Below, piece by piece: positions 23,669-36,124 of a stretch of DNA of 64,000 nucleotides (positions within the stretch are counted from its first letter, which is position 1; every line of letters starts with the position of its first letter). Source of the DNA: Lathyrus oleraceus. Its lineage: Eukaryota; Streptophyta; Magnoliopsida; Fabales; Fabaceae. The stretch spans positions 355,267,400-355,331,399 of the forward strand of contig NC_066579.1 in NCBI RefSeq assembly GCF_024323335.1, in the 5' to 3' direction. Below the pieces are notes generated by a model that was not told the DNA's origin, searched no databases, and saw only the letters and a list, made by a program, of their open reading frames with translations. Both the position numbers and the translations under genes were made by a program.

Positions 23669-26600
23669 TGTAAGACCCCAATTTTGACCCTAAGATCCCT
23701 CATGCTATCTCATCATTTGCATTGGCTTTGGGATCACACCTTGGCATCCTCCTTACCCTTCATTCATTGGGTTTGCATTAGGAGAGATGACCAAACACAT
23801 TTGATTGTATCATACTTTTTTTTCATTATTTACTAACCAAAATACCAAAAATATGTCAATATATAGTTTGTTGCTTTTGTAGGTAGTGTGTGTATTCACC
23901 CATGCTCCATCAAGCTCATATCTAGGGTTTAAGACCCTTAATGCAAGAAGATAAATCAAGAGATGGTTTAAATTGACTCTAGACATCATATATGGATCCC
24001 CATAGTTTTCACATATCATTTTGATCAAGAAAACATCAAGAGTTTAAAGCTTATTTTCCTTGGAAGCCCTAATTCATCTGGGTATCTTGTGTGATTTCCT
24101 TAACAGGTTTCTTCATCATTTGATCAAATATTTCAATGGATACTTCATATTATATCATCTTAAACATACATTATCCTCCATGGGTACCAAAAGTCAAGAG
24201 AATGTCAAACTAGCAAGTTGGTTTATGGTGGTTGACCAGAGAAAGTCAACTGGTCAAAACTGAGGTTCCCTAGACCCTATCTCCTACAATGTTTATCATA
24301 TGAAAATTATTACAAGATAAAAGTTACTCAAAATGACATTACAAACAACTTTTATGTTGAGGTCAAGATCTAGTTTTTCTTGGAAAGTCATTTTTTATGG
24401 TTAAAGATTATAGGTCATTTTGTTTGAACCCTAGTTTGGAGGTAAACTCCCCAAGACCATAACTTGCTCAATTATTATGAGATGAAAGCCTTTAAAATTC
24501 CATAATAAAATTAAAGATGTATACTTCAACTTTTATATTTGGAATAAGTTCAAATTCAACTTGAAAATGCATGTGCCAAGAGGAAACGTTATATGTCATT
24601 TTGGGCCAATACCATTGAACAAGTGATTTTCCTCAACTTCTAAAATGCATAACTCCTCCATACCAAATCCAAATAAGGTCAAATTTGTGACCAAATTTAA
24701 TAGGTTTGGAAGAGATACAACTTTTATGAAGGAAACGTTTTCATTTGAAGTCCATAGAGAAAGTTATTCAAGGTGGAAAAAGTGAACATTTGACTTGGGA
24801 CTTCGAAAATTTTCAAATATGTTTGATTTCCCAAACTTCCACCTCAAAGTTTATCATGATCCAAGCTTAAAATGAAAAAGTGTTCAACATTAAAGTTGTT
24901 CCCCTTGATCTCACCTTTCCAAAAAGTCCAAGCTCGTCTCATTTGGCCAAAGGATGAAGGACTTGTGCATGGGTACAATGTGAGATACCATTTGGATGAT
25001 TTTCACTTCCACATTTCATACACGATTTCATGGCCTCACAACATGATTTCAGCATGATTCTCACTCATTTTTGGACCTGAATACATCACTTGATGGGCCT
25101 ATCACACGCCCATACAAGCATGCAAAGAGAATTACTCATTTTTTGCCAAATTTGGAAGTGTGTGGAAATGAATCTCCTTGGCTATAAATAAGACCCTCAT
25201 TGCTCAGAATTAAGGACCTCATGCCCAAGCTTTGAACCTGCAATCCAAACCCTCTCCATTAAAGGATAATCTTGAAGGTTTTCTTTTAAAAATCGAGTTT
25301 CAAATCTCCATCTATTTTGAGATTGAAACTCCAAGAGTCCAGACAATTTCTTGATCCTAATCACTTCCAACAAGCATCTGAAGCAAGGTTAGAGCAAGTT
25401 TGAAGCTCCATTGAAGGTGAATTTTCAGAAACTTCATCTCTTCGATTCTCCCTCAATTCTTCACCATTCTTTGTGATTTTTGGTTGTCTGAAGTCCTATT
25501 AATATAGGCAAGAAGAATGAGTTGCTTTGAGGTTAAATCGAATCAACTCGGTTCATGATCCTTAAAATTCAAATCCCTGTATCTTTTTATATACTTGGAT
25601 TTGGAGAAAATTGAGGCCAGATTCTCCCTCCTGAGCATTTTTCCTTCAAATTAGTGTATTCACTTTTCATTTTCCATGGAGTTGAGCCTGAACTAGACCG
25701 GTGGTGATCACCGAAGAAGATGACCGGAGCTACGACTCCGGTGGTGCGCTGGATCAATTCAGGCCATTTGATCTGGTTCTCATGTTCTAATCTCACGCGT
25801 CCGATTTGATTACCAAGCCTGCAGCACATTGACTAAGGACCATCGTGGATAGCGCGCGCTTGGCCATCAGATCTGCCACCTCAATTAATGAGGGAGATCT
25901 GATGGCCCTTGTTTTTTTGATTTTTGATTTTTATGTTTAATACATTTATTTTGATTAATTCATATCAATTTCATTTTTAATCCAAAAAATATGGGACTTT
26001 CACCAAAAATCTTTAAATATTTTCCTCTTTCATTTTCTGAATTAAAATTATTTTTGGGATTAATTTTGATATTTTTCATGAATAAATTGTTCTTGTGCAT
26101 ATTTTTAATTTTTTAAAAATACTTCTTACTTTTAAAAAATTGTGAAATTTTTTGTATAAGGTCCTTTGACCTTGTTTGACCTAGGATAAATCTCTTGGCC
26201 ATTTATTTGGTGTTTTGAATAGGTTTTAGGATTTGACCAAACTAATTTTAATTTAAATGCATTTTTAATTTGATTTTTAATTGATTAATTGTGTAAAAAT
26301 TGTGTTGAGCCATTTTTATTGACTTGTGATGTTTGACTATGTGTTTAGGCCTCTGTCAAGGTTGAATTGACTGTTGTTAGATTAAAATCATTGGATTTAG
26401 GGGATTGATGAAAGGTACATTTCATCTCCCAAAAGGAATGAATGATTTTAATTTGATAAAGTTCCTCCCATGACCAATTTGTGTTTCTCTTATCTCCCTT
26501 CCCTCTTCATCTTCAATCCCATTCTCTCCCATCCTTTCCATTGACCAATGAAGTCTCAATATCCTAAGGTTAATTGGTTCATCAATAACTTTGTGTTAGA

Positions 26601-27093
26601 TGAACCAATACAAGTATGGATGAGATAGGTCCATCCTTTGATTTTTTTTTCTTTTTGTGTGTGGTATGTTTTAGGAGATTGGTTCATTATACCATATCTC
26701 TAACATGCATTAATACCAAAATTTCTATTGCCCGTCCTCAGATAGTTGTGACTTCTACATAAGTCCAATTACGATTACTTAACATAGAGATAAATTTTGA
26801 TCCAAAGGCATAGCATTCTAGTAAGTGAGATTGTAAGTCTCCCTCATTTCATGGTATTGTGTGGAAACTTGGCATTTTTTCCTTCCTTTGGAAGATGTCT
26901 ATATTTCCTTTGTGTAATCGACTCCTGAACCCGAATAAGATTCGAAAACCATCTTCTTTTTCTTTTAAGGGTTTTATCGATATTTTCCCTTTTCTTTTTT
27001 GGAATAAATAAATTTTGGTGGCGCCTCTGTTAGAATCATTTTCCGCGAGTGTGCGAACGCCCCGCGAAGGATCGTATTTTTCGAGAAGCGACA
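23669..27093 (+). repeat. Full-length LTR, TGTAAGACCCC family (3425 bp)
   Basis: Starts TGTAAGACCCCAATTTTGAC and ends CGAGAAGCGACA; near the 3' end it has 'ggaataaataaattttggtggc', the usual approach to this LTR end. It is the same family as 20752-22642 (opposite strand) and 63170-64000. Flanking pentamers differ (CATCG left, TTGGT right), and the two flanks are unrelated (Ogre tail against CACTA), so it is not a clean solo LTR; recombination or deletion removed one side. A perfect CCGGAG/CTCCGG hairpin lies near 25724-25741. No protein gene inside. Confidence 0.85.
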
Positions 27094-27188
27094 TTGGTAT
27101 AGGAGAATAGTGTTTTATCTAAAATGTATGATATATATTATGTTGATTATGTTTTTTGTTCCTGTTATTATTATGATGTAGAGAATCA

Positions 27189-28060
27189 GTGGAATCATCC
27201 AACAATGTACAAATGAAGATGATGATGATCAATTGCCCGAAAGAGTTGTTGTACGTGGTTCTAGCACAAAAGGAATTTGTTCAGTCGCTCCCTCCAGATA
27301 TTCATAATGACATATTTGTTCCTTTCGCAAATGAAGTCAGGACATTGGTTGAACAACTTGTGGATTATAAACCTAATTCTTATTCTGCTAGAACATTGTC
27401 CACATACATAGCCCTTCTATTATGACCCTAAAGATATAAATAATTCTCTCTTTGAAAATGAGTGGTTGGACGTAGGGTTATTAAAAGTTTGGTGCACGTA
27501 AGTATAAAATATAATGAATATGTCATTATGGTACATTTATAGTTTTTGTATTTCCTCACTTACTTTTTGAATTTTGTTTAACCATTTAGGTACCTTCACC
27601 GTGTTATTATAGAATTAAATAAATATAATATTTATGGCATCTTGGATAAATATAGTATTCGATGGACAAATAATGATAAAAAAAAGATTGAAGATTACAT
27701 GTCAGCACAAATAAGTGAGGGGGAAAAGAATGTTATTTAACACCATTTATCGATTCGTGAATAATTTTGAAATTACTGTTTATTTATTATAGTTAGTTTT
27801 CATGTTTTAGAAAATACTAATTATATATGCCCGTGTTTATTCAGTGATCATTGGAAATTGATCATCATATCTCGTAGGACAAATATGGTAACCACATTGG
27901 GTTCCTTACATTGTCCACTTGAACCTAACATAAAACTTATTATTTCTAGGTATGTTTATATTTATGAGACTTTTAGTAATATTATCTTTGACTTTGTCAT
28001 TAGTTTAACTTTAAAGACCGACGACTTTAAAGACCTTCGTAAACTTTAAAGACCTTCGTA
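27189..28060 (+). pseudogene. ULP1-like cysteine protease remnant of a CACTA element
   Basis: Several pieces are recognisable. The segment at 27189-27425 (KELLYVVLAQKEFVQSL and so on) is a weakly recognised N-terminal part. EWLDVGLLKVWCT ends at a consensus donor (GTAAGT near 27500) and continues after an acceptor (TTTAG near 27590) as YLHRVIIELNKYNIYGILD. After a further acceptor near 27842 comes DHWKLIIISRRTNMV...GSLHCP. The KVWCTYLHR and HW-L-hI segments match the ULP1/SENP-like protease carried as second gene by many plant CACTA elements; the His of HW would be catalytic, and the usual DSL Asp position reads GSL. The frame changes between pieces, with a small internal duplication at 28024-28065. 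Non-functional. Confidence 0.6.
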
Positions 28061-28520
28061 AACTTTAGACATTTTGCTTCAATTCACTTAAGTCAGAGGA
28101 TGGTCAAACATGATTTTGTAATATATGGTTGATATATTTTTGAGATTTATGTATATAATATTTTTTGGACTTGATGTAAATGATATTTTTGCCTTTTGAT
28201 ATAAATGATATTTTTGGCTTTTGACTTAAATAATATTTAGGTAAAAAATACAGGTAAAAAAGGGGTATGTATTAAAAAAAAATTATTTCACCACGGTTTA
28301 TTCAAAGGACCTTGGTGATATGTAACACGTCAAATATAATATATCATATAAATGATGAGAATCGAACCTATGGCATTTAACTATTTAACAATGGTTAACT
28401 AGAATTATCGTAGTGATAGGGAACATCCGTGGTGATAAATAACGAACTCACAACCACACCCTATTTCACCACAATTGGTCATGCGTGATGATATATTTTT
28501 TATAATTGTGGTTAAAGAGA

Positions 28521-28534
28521 TTTTTGTAGTAGTG
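28521..28534 (+). repeat. CACTA terminal inverted repeat (right end)
   Basis: TTTTTGTAGTAGTG, the inverse of CACTACTACAAAAA. It differs from the terminus at 60330-60342, so the two CACTA elements are distinct. Confidence 0.75.
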
Positions 28535-30884
28535 AGGATGGGAGATGATTCATTCTCGATATATCTTATGTAGATTAAAAAAGATTGTGACATAGATATT
28601 TTTATGTTTTATATGGAATTATTACTAAATTACATTTTATATAAATATATATTTTTTGTGAATTAGTATAATGATTATAATTCATTCCTTTAAGATGAAC
28701 ACGTGAGATGTCGTGAATTCAAATTCAACCTCTATATTTAATGATTTTGCACGACTATTAACTCAATAGATTTAATAACACGGATATAAAAAGAAAATAT
28801 TTAGAACGAGGAAAGTATCAATGAAAAGCTATAATTAGAAACACAAATAGTAGGGTGGGTGCTTTGTATATGGATATGAATCGTTCATTTGAGTGTTTTT
28901 TTAAAGTCCATTTAATTTTTAAGAGAGAGAAGAGATAAATAAATGAGAGAGGGTATGATAAAAGAAAAAGAGATAAGAAATAAAATAGGTCTATGGTATT
29001 ATTTAGTATAAAATAAAGACAAAAAAATAAAAAATAAAGTATATTAATTTTTTATAGTATAGAAATATTCTTTAAAATACTCCAATTAAATAGGCACCCA
29101 CATTTATATTCAATTATTATATTATTAATTTATATACTATCACCAATACCACAAATCAATTTCAGCAAAGTACTATTTTTTAAAATAAAAAGTTCCAAGA
29201 CTACATTTCTTTAGTCCATAAAAGTAATTAAATATTAATTAATCATTTTGATTGCATAGCTTTTTCTTTACTCTTAAAAAGACATTCAATAATGACACAT
29301 TTTTATGGATTGCTGGTTTTTTATGATGGCATACTTAACTTTTGAAACGACATAGACATTAAGGCAAGGTTTGAATAATAAGAAAAATAACTTTTCTTTT
29401 TAGTCTTTCTTTGCAAATCAGTGAAGAAGAAAAAACAGATGGGGCCATGTTGTGTTTTTTAAATTGAACATAACAAATAAAGAAAGATCTAAAGAACTTT
29501 ACATGTTTCTTGAATTTTGTTAATGGGGGTAATATTCCTTGATCTTATTCCATCTCAATAATTGACGACAATCTTCATTATTGGCATTCTCAATAATGAT
29601 TACATGATTTGTAGTCTTACTCTTACCCCATTACTGTCACTTGATTGAAATAATTGGAAAACACGTGTATGTTCCTTACTGCTAGTTGATCATAATTTCA
29701 TGTTTTTTATATTATCATGTCACGTGTGCAATTCAACATCGATATATATATTAGTATCACCTTACACTTAGGCTAAAATCAGTCAAATTATTTACACCAC
29801 GTTCATGTTACAATAATTATAGTAGTATAATACATTACAAAATAAGTATAGTACGTTACACACTCCACCACCATATATAAAATAATATTATCATCCAAAA
29901 TAGTAAGTTCATATATACTCAGAATTTTGTATCAATATAACATGTTTTTCATTTTAAATATCAAACTATCTATTCGCATAAATTCTAAAATTCTATTTTT
30001 TGAAACAAACAAAAATTATTTTAGAGTATATTCGCTAATTAAATTGATAGACCATTCTATTTTATTTTCTATTATATTTTATCTTTTTGCAGAAATTTAC
30101 TCATACAAAAAATCTTGAAGATTTTCCTACAAAATTTATTTTCTATAAAAAAAATTTAACTAAAAAGAAATTTAACTAAAAAAAAATTATTTTACAAAAT
30201 CATATATTTGAAAAATATGCAAGTATGTAGAAAATAAAATCCACAAGAAAATAACATATAATTTAGAAAAAAAGTAAAATAACATTGATCCGTCAATTCA
30301 ATTGATGAATCCAATTAAAATTTTATTGAGTTTGTTATGAATTGATGTCGTCAAGAACAAATTAAAATATGAAATAAAGATTGAATTTTTTGAACAAACA
30401 CAAGAAACCCTATTAGATTTTACAAAAGAGAGAAGATAGAAGAAGAAAAAGAATTGGTTAAAACTGTTTTAGTATTCATTCACTCAATAAGGGTTCAAAG
30501 ATTCAAGTGAATAACAACAATTAACCTCTCTCAACAACCTGAGAGAACTGGTCTATTTATAGATTACTAAATTAACTTAAGCAACAAGCTAACTTAGACA
30601 ATTAGGCTTAAACAAATGTCCAATTCGACATACTAACTAAGAATACAAGTTAACACATTTCAACAACATGCTTGAACAAACTTCGACTATAGAATACATA
30701 ACTCCTGTCAAAATATCAAGCTATCCCTTTTGAGACTAGAGTTCGATCCAAATTCTCACAAATCCCCACATTGGAACAAACTCTACGAACATCAAGGGAA
30801 CAAATTAGCTTTCTCCGTGCAACTTTATCAACTGCGTACAGTGAAATTTTTTGCAGCTTGACAATGTCTAGGTGATCATATCAG
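28535..30884 (+). other. AT-rich stretch, no gene recognised
   Basis: Read on both strands. It has no long open frame, no clear terminal repeats and no LTR-type ends. The part at 30330-30884 (purine-rich, then 'tatttatagattacta') could be a decayed LTR or leader of a copia-like element, but I cannot show boundaries. It may include the oldest or least transposon-derived DNA of the window. Confidence 0.5.
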
Positions 30885-31616
30885 TGTCGCATCTTGAAAA
30901 ATACGATCTTTCACGAAAGTCATGGAAAATAGTTTGAACAGAGTCTCCACCGAACTTTATTTATTCCAAAGAAGGAAAGAGAAAATATCGATAAAACCGT
31001 TAGATTGTATTCTAACGGCTAAACATTAGTTTGCATGCTCGTGGTAGAGACTTAAACGCTAGTTTATATACACATTAGAAGGGATTGGATAGATGCTCTT
31101 TTGTGAAAGATTTTCGATCGCAGAGGGGCGAGAAAATAGGTTTGATGTGTTGAATGTGTTTTAAGTGAATGACGAATACTCAATGAGAACAAGACATGAG
31201 TCTCGAGACTAATTATTCGAAGTATTACTTGAATGTTAGATTCCAACGATACATTTTTCATTCAATGTGCTTATGAAGTTTATTTGATGGACAACGAACA
31301 TTCAAAAAGATTGTTCAAATGTTTCACTGGAATGCTAAACTCCAACAACCCCTCATTTCGTCCAAGTTTTTATGTTAAATATTTTAGAAACAAAAGAATG
31401 AGCGAACGAACGATCATTCACGAGTCAGGAAATGCGAGACTCCAAGGCTCATCTTCTTTCATATTTGTTAAGAAAATCGTTACACTTAAACCGGAAAGAT
31501 TTAATTTGCATCGATACAAAAGTAATCAAGGGAAAAGATTTTGGAAAATTCACTTGGTGTTGGACCAAGGGTTTTGATGTGTTTGAAAATACTCTGTTAA
31601 CTATTTATCTATATTA

Positions 31617-31618
<2 letters not shown>

Positions 31619-31686
<68 letters not shown>
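31619..31686 (+). repeat. (TTA)n microsatellite
   Basis: About 22 uninterrupted TTA/ATT units inside the minus LTR 30885-33393. A tyrosine-run open frame across it is an artefact. Confidence 0.95.
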
Positions 31687-31999
31687 CTATTTATTTAATT
31701 AATTGTAGCAATTAAAGAAATAAACAAAAATAAAAATTAATACTAATAAAATAAATAAAATCAAGTGATTTTGAAAATCCACTTGGCATTTGACCAAGGG
31801 TTTTTACACTTATAAAATATTTTTAACATTGATATAATCATTCATTTAATTTTCAATTAAAATAAATAAACTAATAAAAATAAATATAAGTTTAAATGAG
31901 CAAAAGTGACAAAGATGAGTGCATGAATACGAAGTGCATGGTAATTAAACAATAAGATATAATTAATTAACTAAATATGATTTTAATTAATTAATTATT

Positions 32000-32000
<1 letters not shown>

Positions 32001-32044
<44 letters not shown>
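32001..32044 (+). repeat. (TAA)n microsatellite
   Basis: About 14 TAA units, complementary to the TTA tract 330 bases upstream; the two could pair as a long A-U helix in a transcript. Confidence 0.95.
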
Positions 32045-32047
<3 letters not shown>

Positions 32048-33393
32048 TATTAAAATAATAAATAAGGTGAAAATAATAATAAAAAACTATGAACAAAATA
32101 AATGAGGTGTAAGATAAATAAAGAAGATATGAGTTTAACAAATAAAATAAAAAAATTAGTATAATAAAAAATGGCCCAAAGCTCAACTTAAACAAACAAA
32201 AGAAACATAATAAAAAAGAAACAAGGCAAAATGGGGGGAAGCAAACTCAGCCTAATTATGAGTTCATTAGTGTTAGTCACACAGGGTCACATGGCACGCT
32301 AAACATGCATAATAAAAAAAAGGAATGAATGACTGTGATTAATTTTGGGTTTCTTCAAGAACAACAACATTCATCTTTATTTTGATCATAACTTGCTCAA
32401 TGTTTCATAAAATTAAGCAAGTTAATAGTGAAAATTCATCTACTTGATCTCACAAATAATATGGAATGCGCATAATTAAAAAATAAGCCATGAAAAAATT
32501 AATTAAATCCTATTTAATTATTTTTATTCATGGAGGTTCAAGAACACTTTAAACTCTTGATTTTGAACCAATGGAGTTTCCATGCAAAACGGTGATGATT
32601 AAAATACTGATTAAGTGCAACAAGAATAATAATACAAAGAAAACTAAATAATCGAAAATTAATTCACATTTAATGACTTTTGCTCATGGAGATTCAAAAA
32701 CACTTTAAACTCTTGATTTTAAATCAATGAAATTTCCATGCAAAATGATGATGATTAAGGTACTAAATAAATGAATCAAGAATAAAAATGAAATATAATT
32801 AAATAAATGACAAGCATAAGAGCATATCTAAAATAAAATTTAATAAAGAAAGAAAGAAAAATGAAGAGAGTTTTGGCTTAGTTTTTGTGAATGATTGGTG
32901 ATGTCATTTGTGAATGAAATGAGGTTTATTTATAGACTCTAGAAATGATAGTTTATGAATTATGCAAAGAGCGTGAGTGTACTCTAGAAACTTATTTAAT
33001 TAAATAGTGAATAATGGTTAAAAATATGTATGAAATAATGATGTAATATATGCATGGAATAATGATGTAATAAATGAGAGTTATTTTGGACCTCCTAAAA
33101 ACGTTGATTGTTGTTTTATGATGCATGAAAATGATTAATAAAATTCAAAGTATGAATATTTTGATGATAAATCAAATGATCATGAATTTATTTTTCAAAA
33201 TGCATAATGAAAAAAATACAATTTTAGTCAATTTCTTCAACACGTAAAATGACTTTTTTACTATAATGCATATATGCATGACTATGGTAACTTTATTTGA
33301 TGATAAAAATGGAAATGGATAAAAATATAAAACTTGATAAATAGACATGTATCTTATGAATTTAAAATACCCGGACAAAATTGAGGTATGATA

Positions 33394-34140
33394 GCTGCCC
33401 ATATTTAATTACCTTGATCCAAAAGGTATGAATGATAGCGGACTTCGTACATTCTTGGTGGAAGATAATTAAATACAAAAAAAACTAAATTTTATCCTTC
33501 GAGATGTAAAGGTAAAATGTAGAGATGAAATGCAGATGTGAAATGTAGATAAAAAATGAAGATGAATTTACCGACAAAGTTCTGCAGGGGAAAAGTTCTT
33601 AGGAGACTTTTTAGGATATCCTCTGCTTGGGGAGTAGAGTAGTGTAAATGCTAGGGAATATCATTATCAACAAAAATTTGAGTAATGATTTAATGGGAAA
33701 TAATTCTATGAGCACATACAGAGTAAAGGCTCACTCAGAGAAATACCGTCGACTTGGCTGAGACTTGTTCTGGATGCTCATGATTTAACCTTGGATCTTG
33801 ATTTATGTTAAGTATGTTATGATAGTGTTCGGTATTCCACTTTGGATGGAAATACCATGCATAGAATGATGCATGAGATTTATGCAAGGATACGACTGCT
33901 GGGGATTTTTAAATGCATGTAGGAATGTGAATGATTTATGTTCATGTTTTATGAAGCTTCCCGTTTTGGCGGGAGGGTTATGCATGTATGCATATGAGCA
34001 TGTTAATGATTGATAGGATTGTGTTTGATGAAATTTCTGTTTTGGCAGGAAGGCTACGGGAATATGAATGGATATTCAGATTTTTATGAAATTAATTATG
34101 TATACATACGCCATCTAATCTAATTTCAATTAAATTAAGA
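33394..34140 (-). repeat. 3' noncoding tail upstream of the minus LTR
   Basis: Begins (minus strand) with the tract GGGCAGC next to the LTR start, so it is internal sequence of the element that owned LTR 30885-33393. No protein recognised. Repeated 'ttttggcgggag' / 'ttttggcaggaag' motifs near 33960-34055. The right boundary near 34140 is approximate. Confidence 0.6.
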
Positions 34141-34710
34141 ATAGTTTTTTTTTGCAAAATAATCAATTAACCAAAATCAATGCCACACAGTCAAACTATA
34201 AGTCCACTGCCCTTGTGCATTGAGGCATTTTTCAAGTCAAACATTTTTTCGCCCCCGATACGTCGAGAACTTTCAATAATCTAAAAACAATCAAACAAAC
34301 AAACACTTTTTAGACGAACTACGGTGCTCTGATCCTTCATTTGACATGAAGGTACGTAGGCGTAAAGTTGTAAAACTCTATAAAGTACAGTAACCAAAAA
34401 ACATTTTCTGTGTCCTTCTTTATTAATCAAACATTCCCTTTGAATGATAAAATTTCCTTTATAAATAGATAACTTAAGCAAGAATAAATGACATAAGCAA
34501 ACATTCCCTTAGAAACACACACTAACCCTAGAAATAGAGGAGGATTCTATTGAGTACAATGGAGGTGGGGGTGCCTAATACCTTCCCTTTGCTTAACTGA
34601 CTCCTGAACCTTAGTCTCTCTCCTTAACTTTAGGTTTTATCATTATTTCTCCGTTCCTTAGGAACAAATAAAGGATGATGGTGACTCTGTGATTTTTTCT
34701 AGCCGCGACA
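34141..34710 (+). repeat. 3' end of a plus-strand Ogre-type LTR
   Basis: Ends TAGCCGCGACA at 34710. Contains a two-tier hairpin (outer CTACG/CGTAG, inner CCTTCAT/ATGAAGG, about 34319-34360), the AGTA-loop hairpin (34544-34563) and 'ggtgcctaataccttccctt'. The start is approximate. To the right begins copia sequence, so this element had inserted into the SIRE-type element; the candidate target duplication begins AATGA (34711). Confidence 0.75.
34544..34563 (+). other. AGTA-loop LTR hairpin (fragment at 34141-34710)
   Basis: TTC, bulged T, ATTG, loop AGTA, CAAT, GGA; one pair is a T-G wobble. This stem is the most diverged of the six copies yet still pairs. Confidence 0.65.
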
Positions 34711-34734
34711 ATGAGAATACAAAATCAACCAGGG

Positions 34735-35535
34735 TCCAGAAGGAACCTATATTCACCAGAGAAAGTATACAAAAGAACTTATGAAGAAGTTTGATATAGA
34801 TGATAGCAAACCACCTAAGATTCCAATGCATACAAAAAGATGAGGAAAGTAAAAAGGTAAAACAAAAAGATATATAAAGATATGATTGGTTCTCTCCTAT
34901 ACTTAATTGCTTCTAGATCGAATACCTTATTTAGTGTATGTTTGTGTACTAAATTCCAATCAGATCCTAGACAGTCCCATTTAACTGTTGTTAATAAGAT
35001 CTTTACATATCTGAAAGGTACTACTGGTCTTGGTTTATTGTATAGGAAATCAAAAGATTAAAAGTTAGTAGGTTATTGTGATGCTGATTATGTATATATA
35101 GACTTGAAAGAAAAAGCACTAGTGGAAGCAATCATTTTCTGGGTGACAATCTAATCTCGTGGTCCAACAAAAGATAATCAACCATTGCATTATCAACAAC
35201 TGAAGCTTAGTACATCGCAATAGCTAGTTGTAGCACACAAATTCTGTAGATGAAAAGTCAACTAGAATATTATCAATTAAAAGCAAGTATCATTCCTATC
35301 TTATGTGGAATAATTATGCTATATACTTATTTAGGAATCCCGTTTTACACTCTAGGGCTTAGCACATTGAGATAAAACATCACTTTATCATAAACTATGT
35401 TTATAAGGGAATTTTATACTTAAAATTTATTGATACAGACCATCGATGGGCTAATATCTTTACAAAACCCCTTGTTGAAGATAGATTTGTTTTTATTTTG
35501 AGAAATTTGAAAATGGAAATCAGTCTAGATTAAAT
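34735..35535 (+). pseudogene. Copia reverse transcriptase end and RNase H, broken
   Basis: Pol protein of a Ty1/copia element, which copies its RNA into DNA. Readable pieces, in several frames, are KKFDIDDSKPPKIPMHT, then DMIGSLLYLIASRSNTLFSV, DPRQSHLTVVNKIFTYLKGT, GLLYRKSKD, LVGYCDADY, and at the far end AHIEIKHHFI- and ADIFTKPL-like segments. These follow the standard order from the RT thumb into RNase H, where YCDADY contains the first RNase H acidic residue. Many stops and frame changes. It ends just before 'aatttgaaaatggaaatcag'. Confidence 0.83.
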
Positions 35536-36124
35536 GATAAATCTCAATATGTGTAACCTCTAGACGGTTAAAATGTGATTATGGGGAAACGTGACTCTGA
35601 ACCAGCTAGCCCTGTAAATTTAGAAGGTTCTCTGGGTCAGAAGGTCGTAAGTCAGAATCCCTCTAGGACTTTCTGTCTTCTAGACTCTGAGATTTATTAA
35701 TGGTTAAAATCAAGCGCTATTATTTTTTGCCAAGAAGTTTGACAGTTGTCCAACTAATTCTTTCAACCATAAAAAACGCTTGATTGACATTTGGAGTCTT
35801 TTTTGGTAAAATAAAATCAAGTTTTGGAACCCCTTATGTCATTAATTCTTTCTCCTTTCTATAAAATATTAATGATTTTGACTATCAAGCAACACATTTA
35901 GCGTGACTTTTTGTAGAAGTTATTACTATGGGTTTTCGAGGTGGCGGTTGAATTCTCATTCGTCTCAACTCTAAACCTTGAGTATTTTATAATCTTTTCC
36001 ACATCATTTTACCACTTCTATTTAAACACCCTATCAAATACTCACTCTTATATCATTTCTTTAAAAACTTCTCTGGAAATTCTTTTTCTTTCTTTTTCAA
36101 CTTAGCCAACCCTAAAACTTAGAG
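35536..36124 (+). other. Spacer between pol and the env-like ORF
   Basis: No coding pattern seen. In SIRE/Maximus elements a noncoding stretch separates pol from the downstream ORF; the length of about 600 bases is compatible. Confidence 0.55.

Larger units (their letters stand above)
27094..28534 (+). mobile_element. 3' end of a CACTA (En/Spm) transposon
   Basis: The right terminus reads, on the minus strand, CACTACTACAAAAATCTC, the hallmark CACTA terminal repeat. The last 300 bases contain several short inverted motifs around 'caccac' and 'gtggtgat', like the subterminal repeats of these elements. A ULP1-like remnant lies inside. The left end is missing at the LTR boundary 27093. Confidence 0.75.
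30885..33393 (-). repeat. LTR of a Ty3/gypsy Tat-type element (2509 bp)
   Basis: In its own direction it ends AAGATGCGACA (30885) after 'ggaataaataaagttcggtgg', the standard approach to these LTR ends. Its start at 33393 reads TATCATACCTCAATTTTG, preceded by a GGGCAGC-type tract, so the original TG seems mutated to TA. Two long ATT-type microsatellites lie inside. No coding sequence. Confidence 0.72.

Noticed and set aside
27094..27106. tRNA-Met-like primer site (TTGGTATAGGAG) after the LTR end
   Set aside because: Poor match to a Met primer site, and the following DNA is CACTA sequence, not a retrotransposon leader.
30330..30884. Possible copia LTR or leader next to the minus LTR
   Set aside because: Suggestive purine-rich and TATA-like text, but no TG/CA ends, primer site or target duplication could be found.
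31432..31698. 88-codon frame with a long Tyr run
   Set aside because: Product of the TTA microsatellite.
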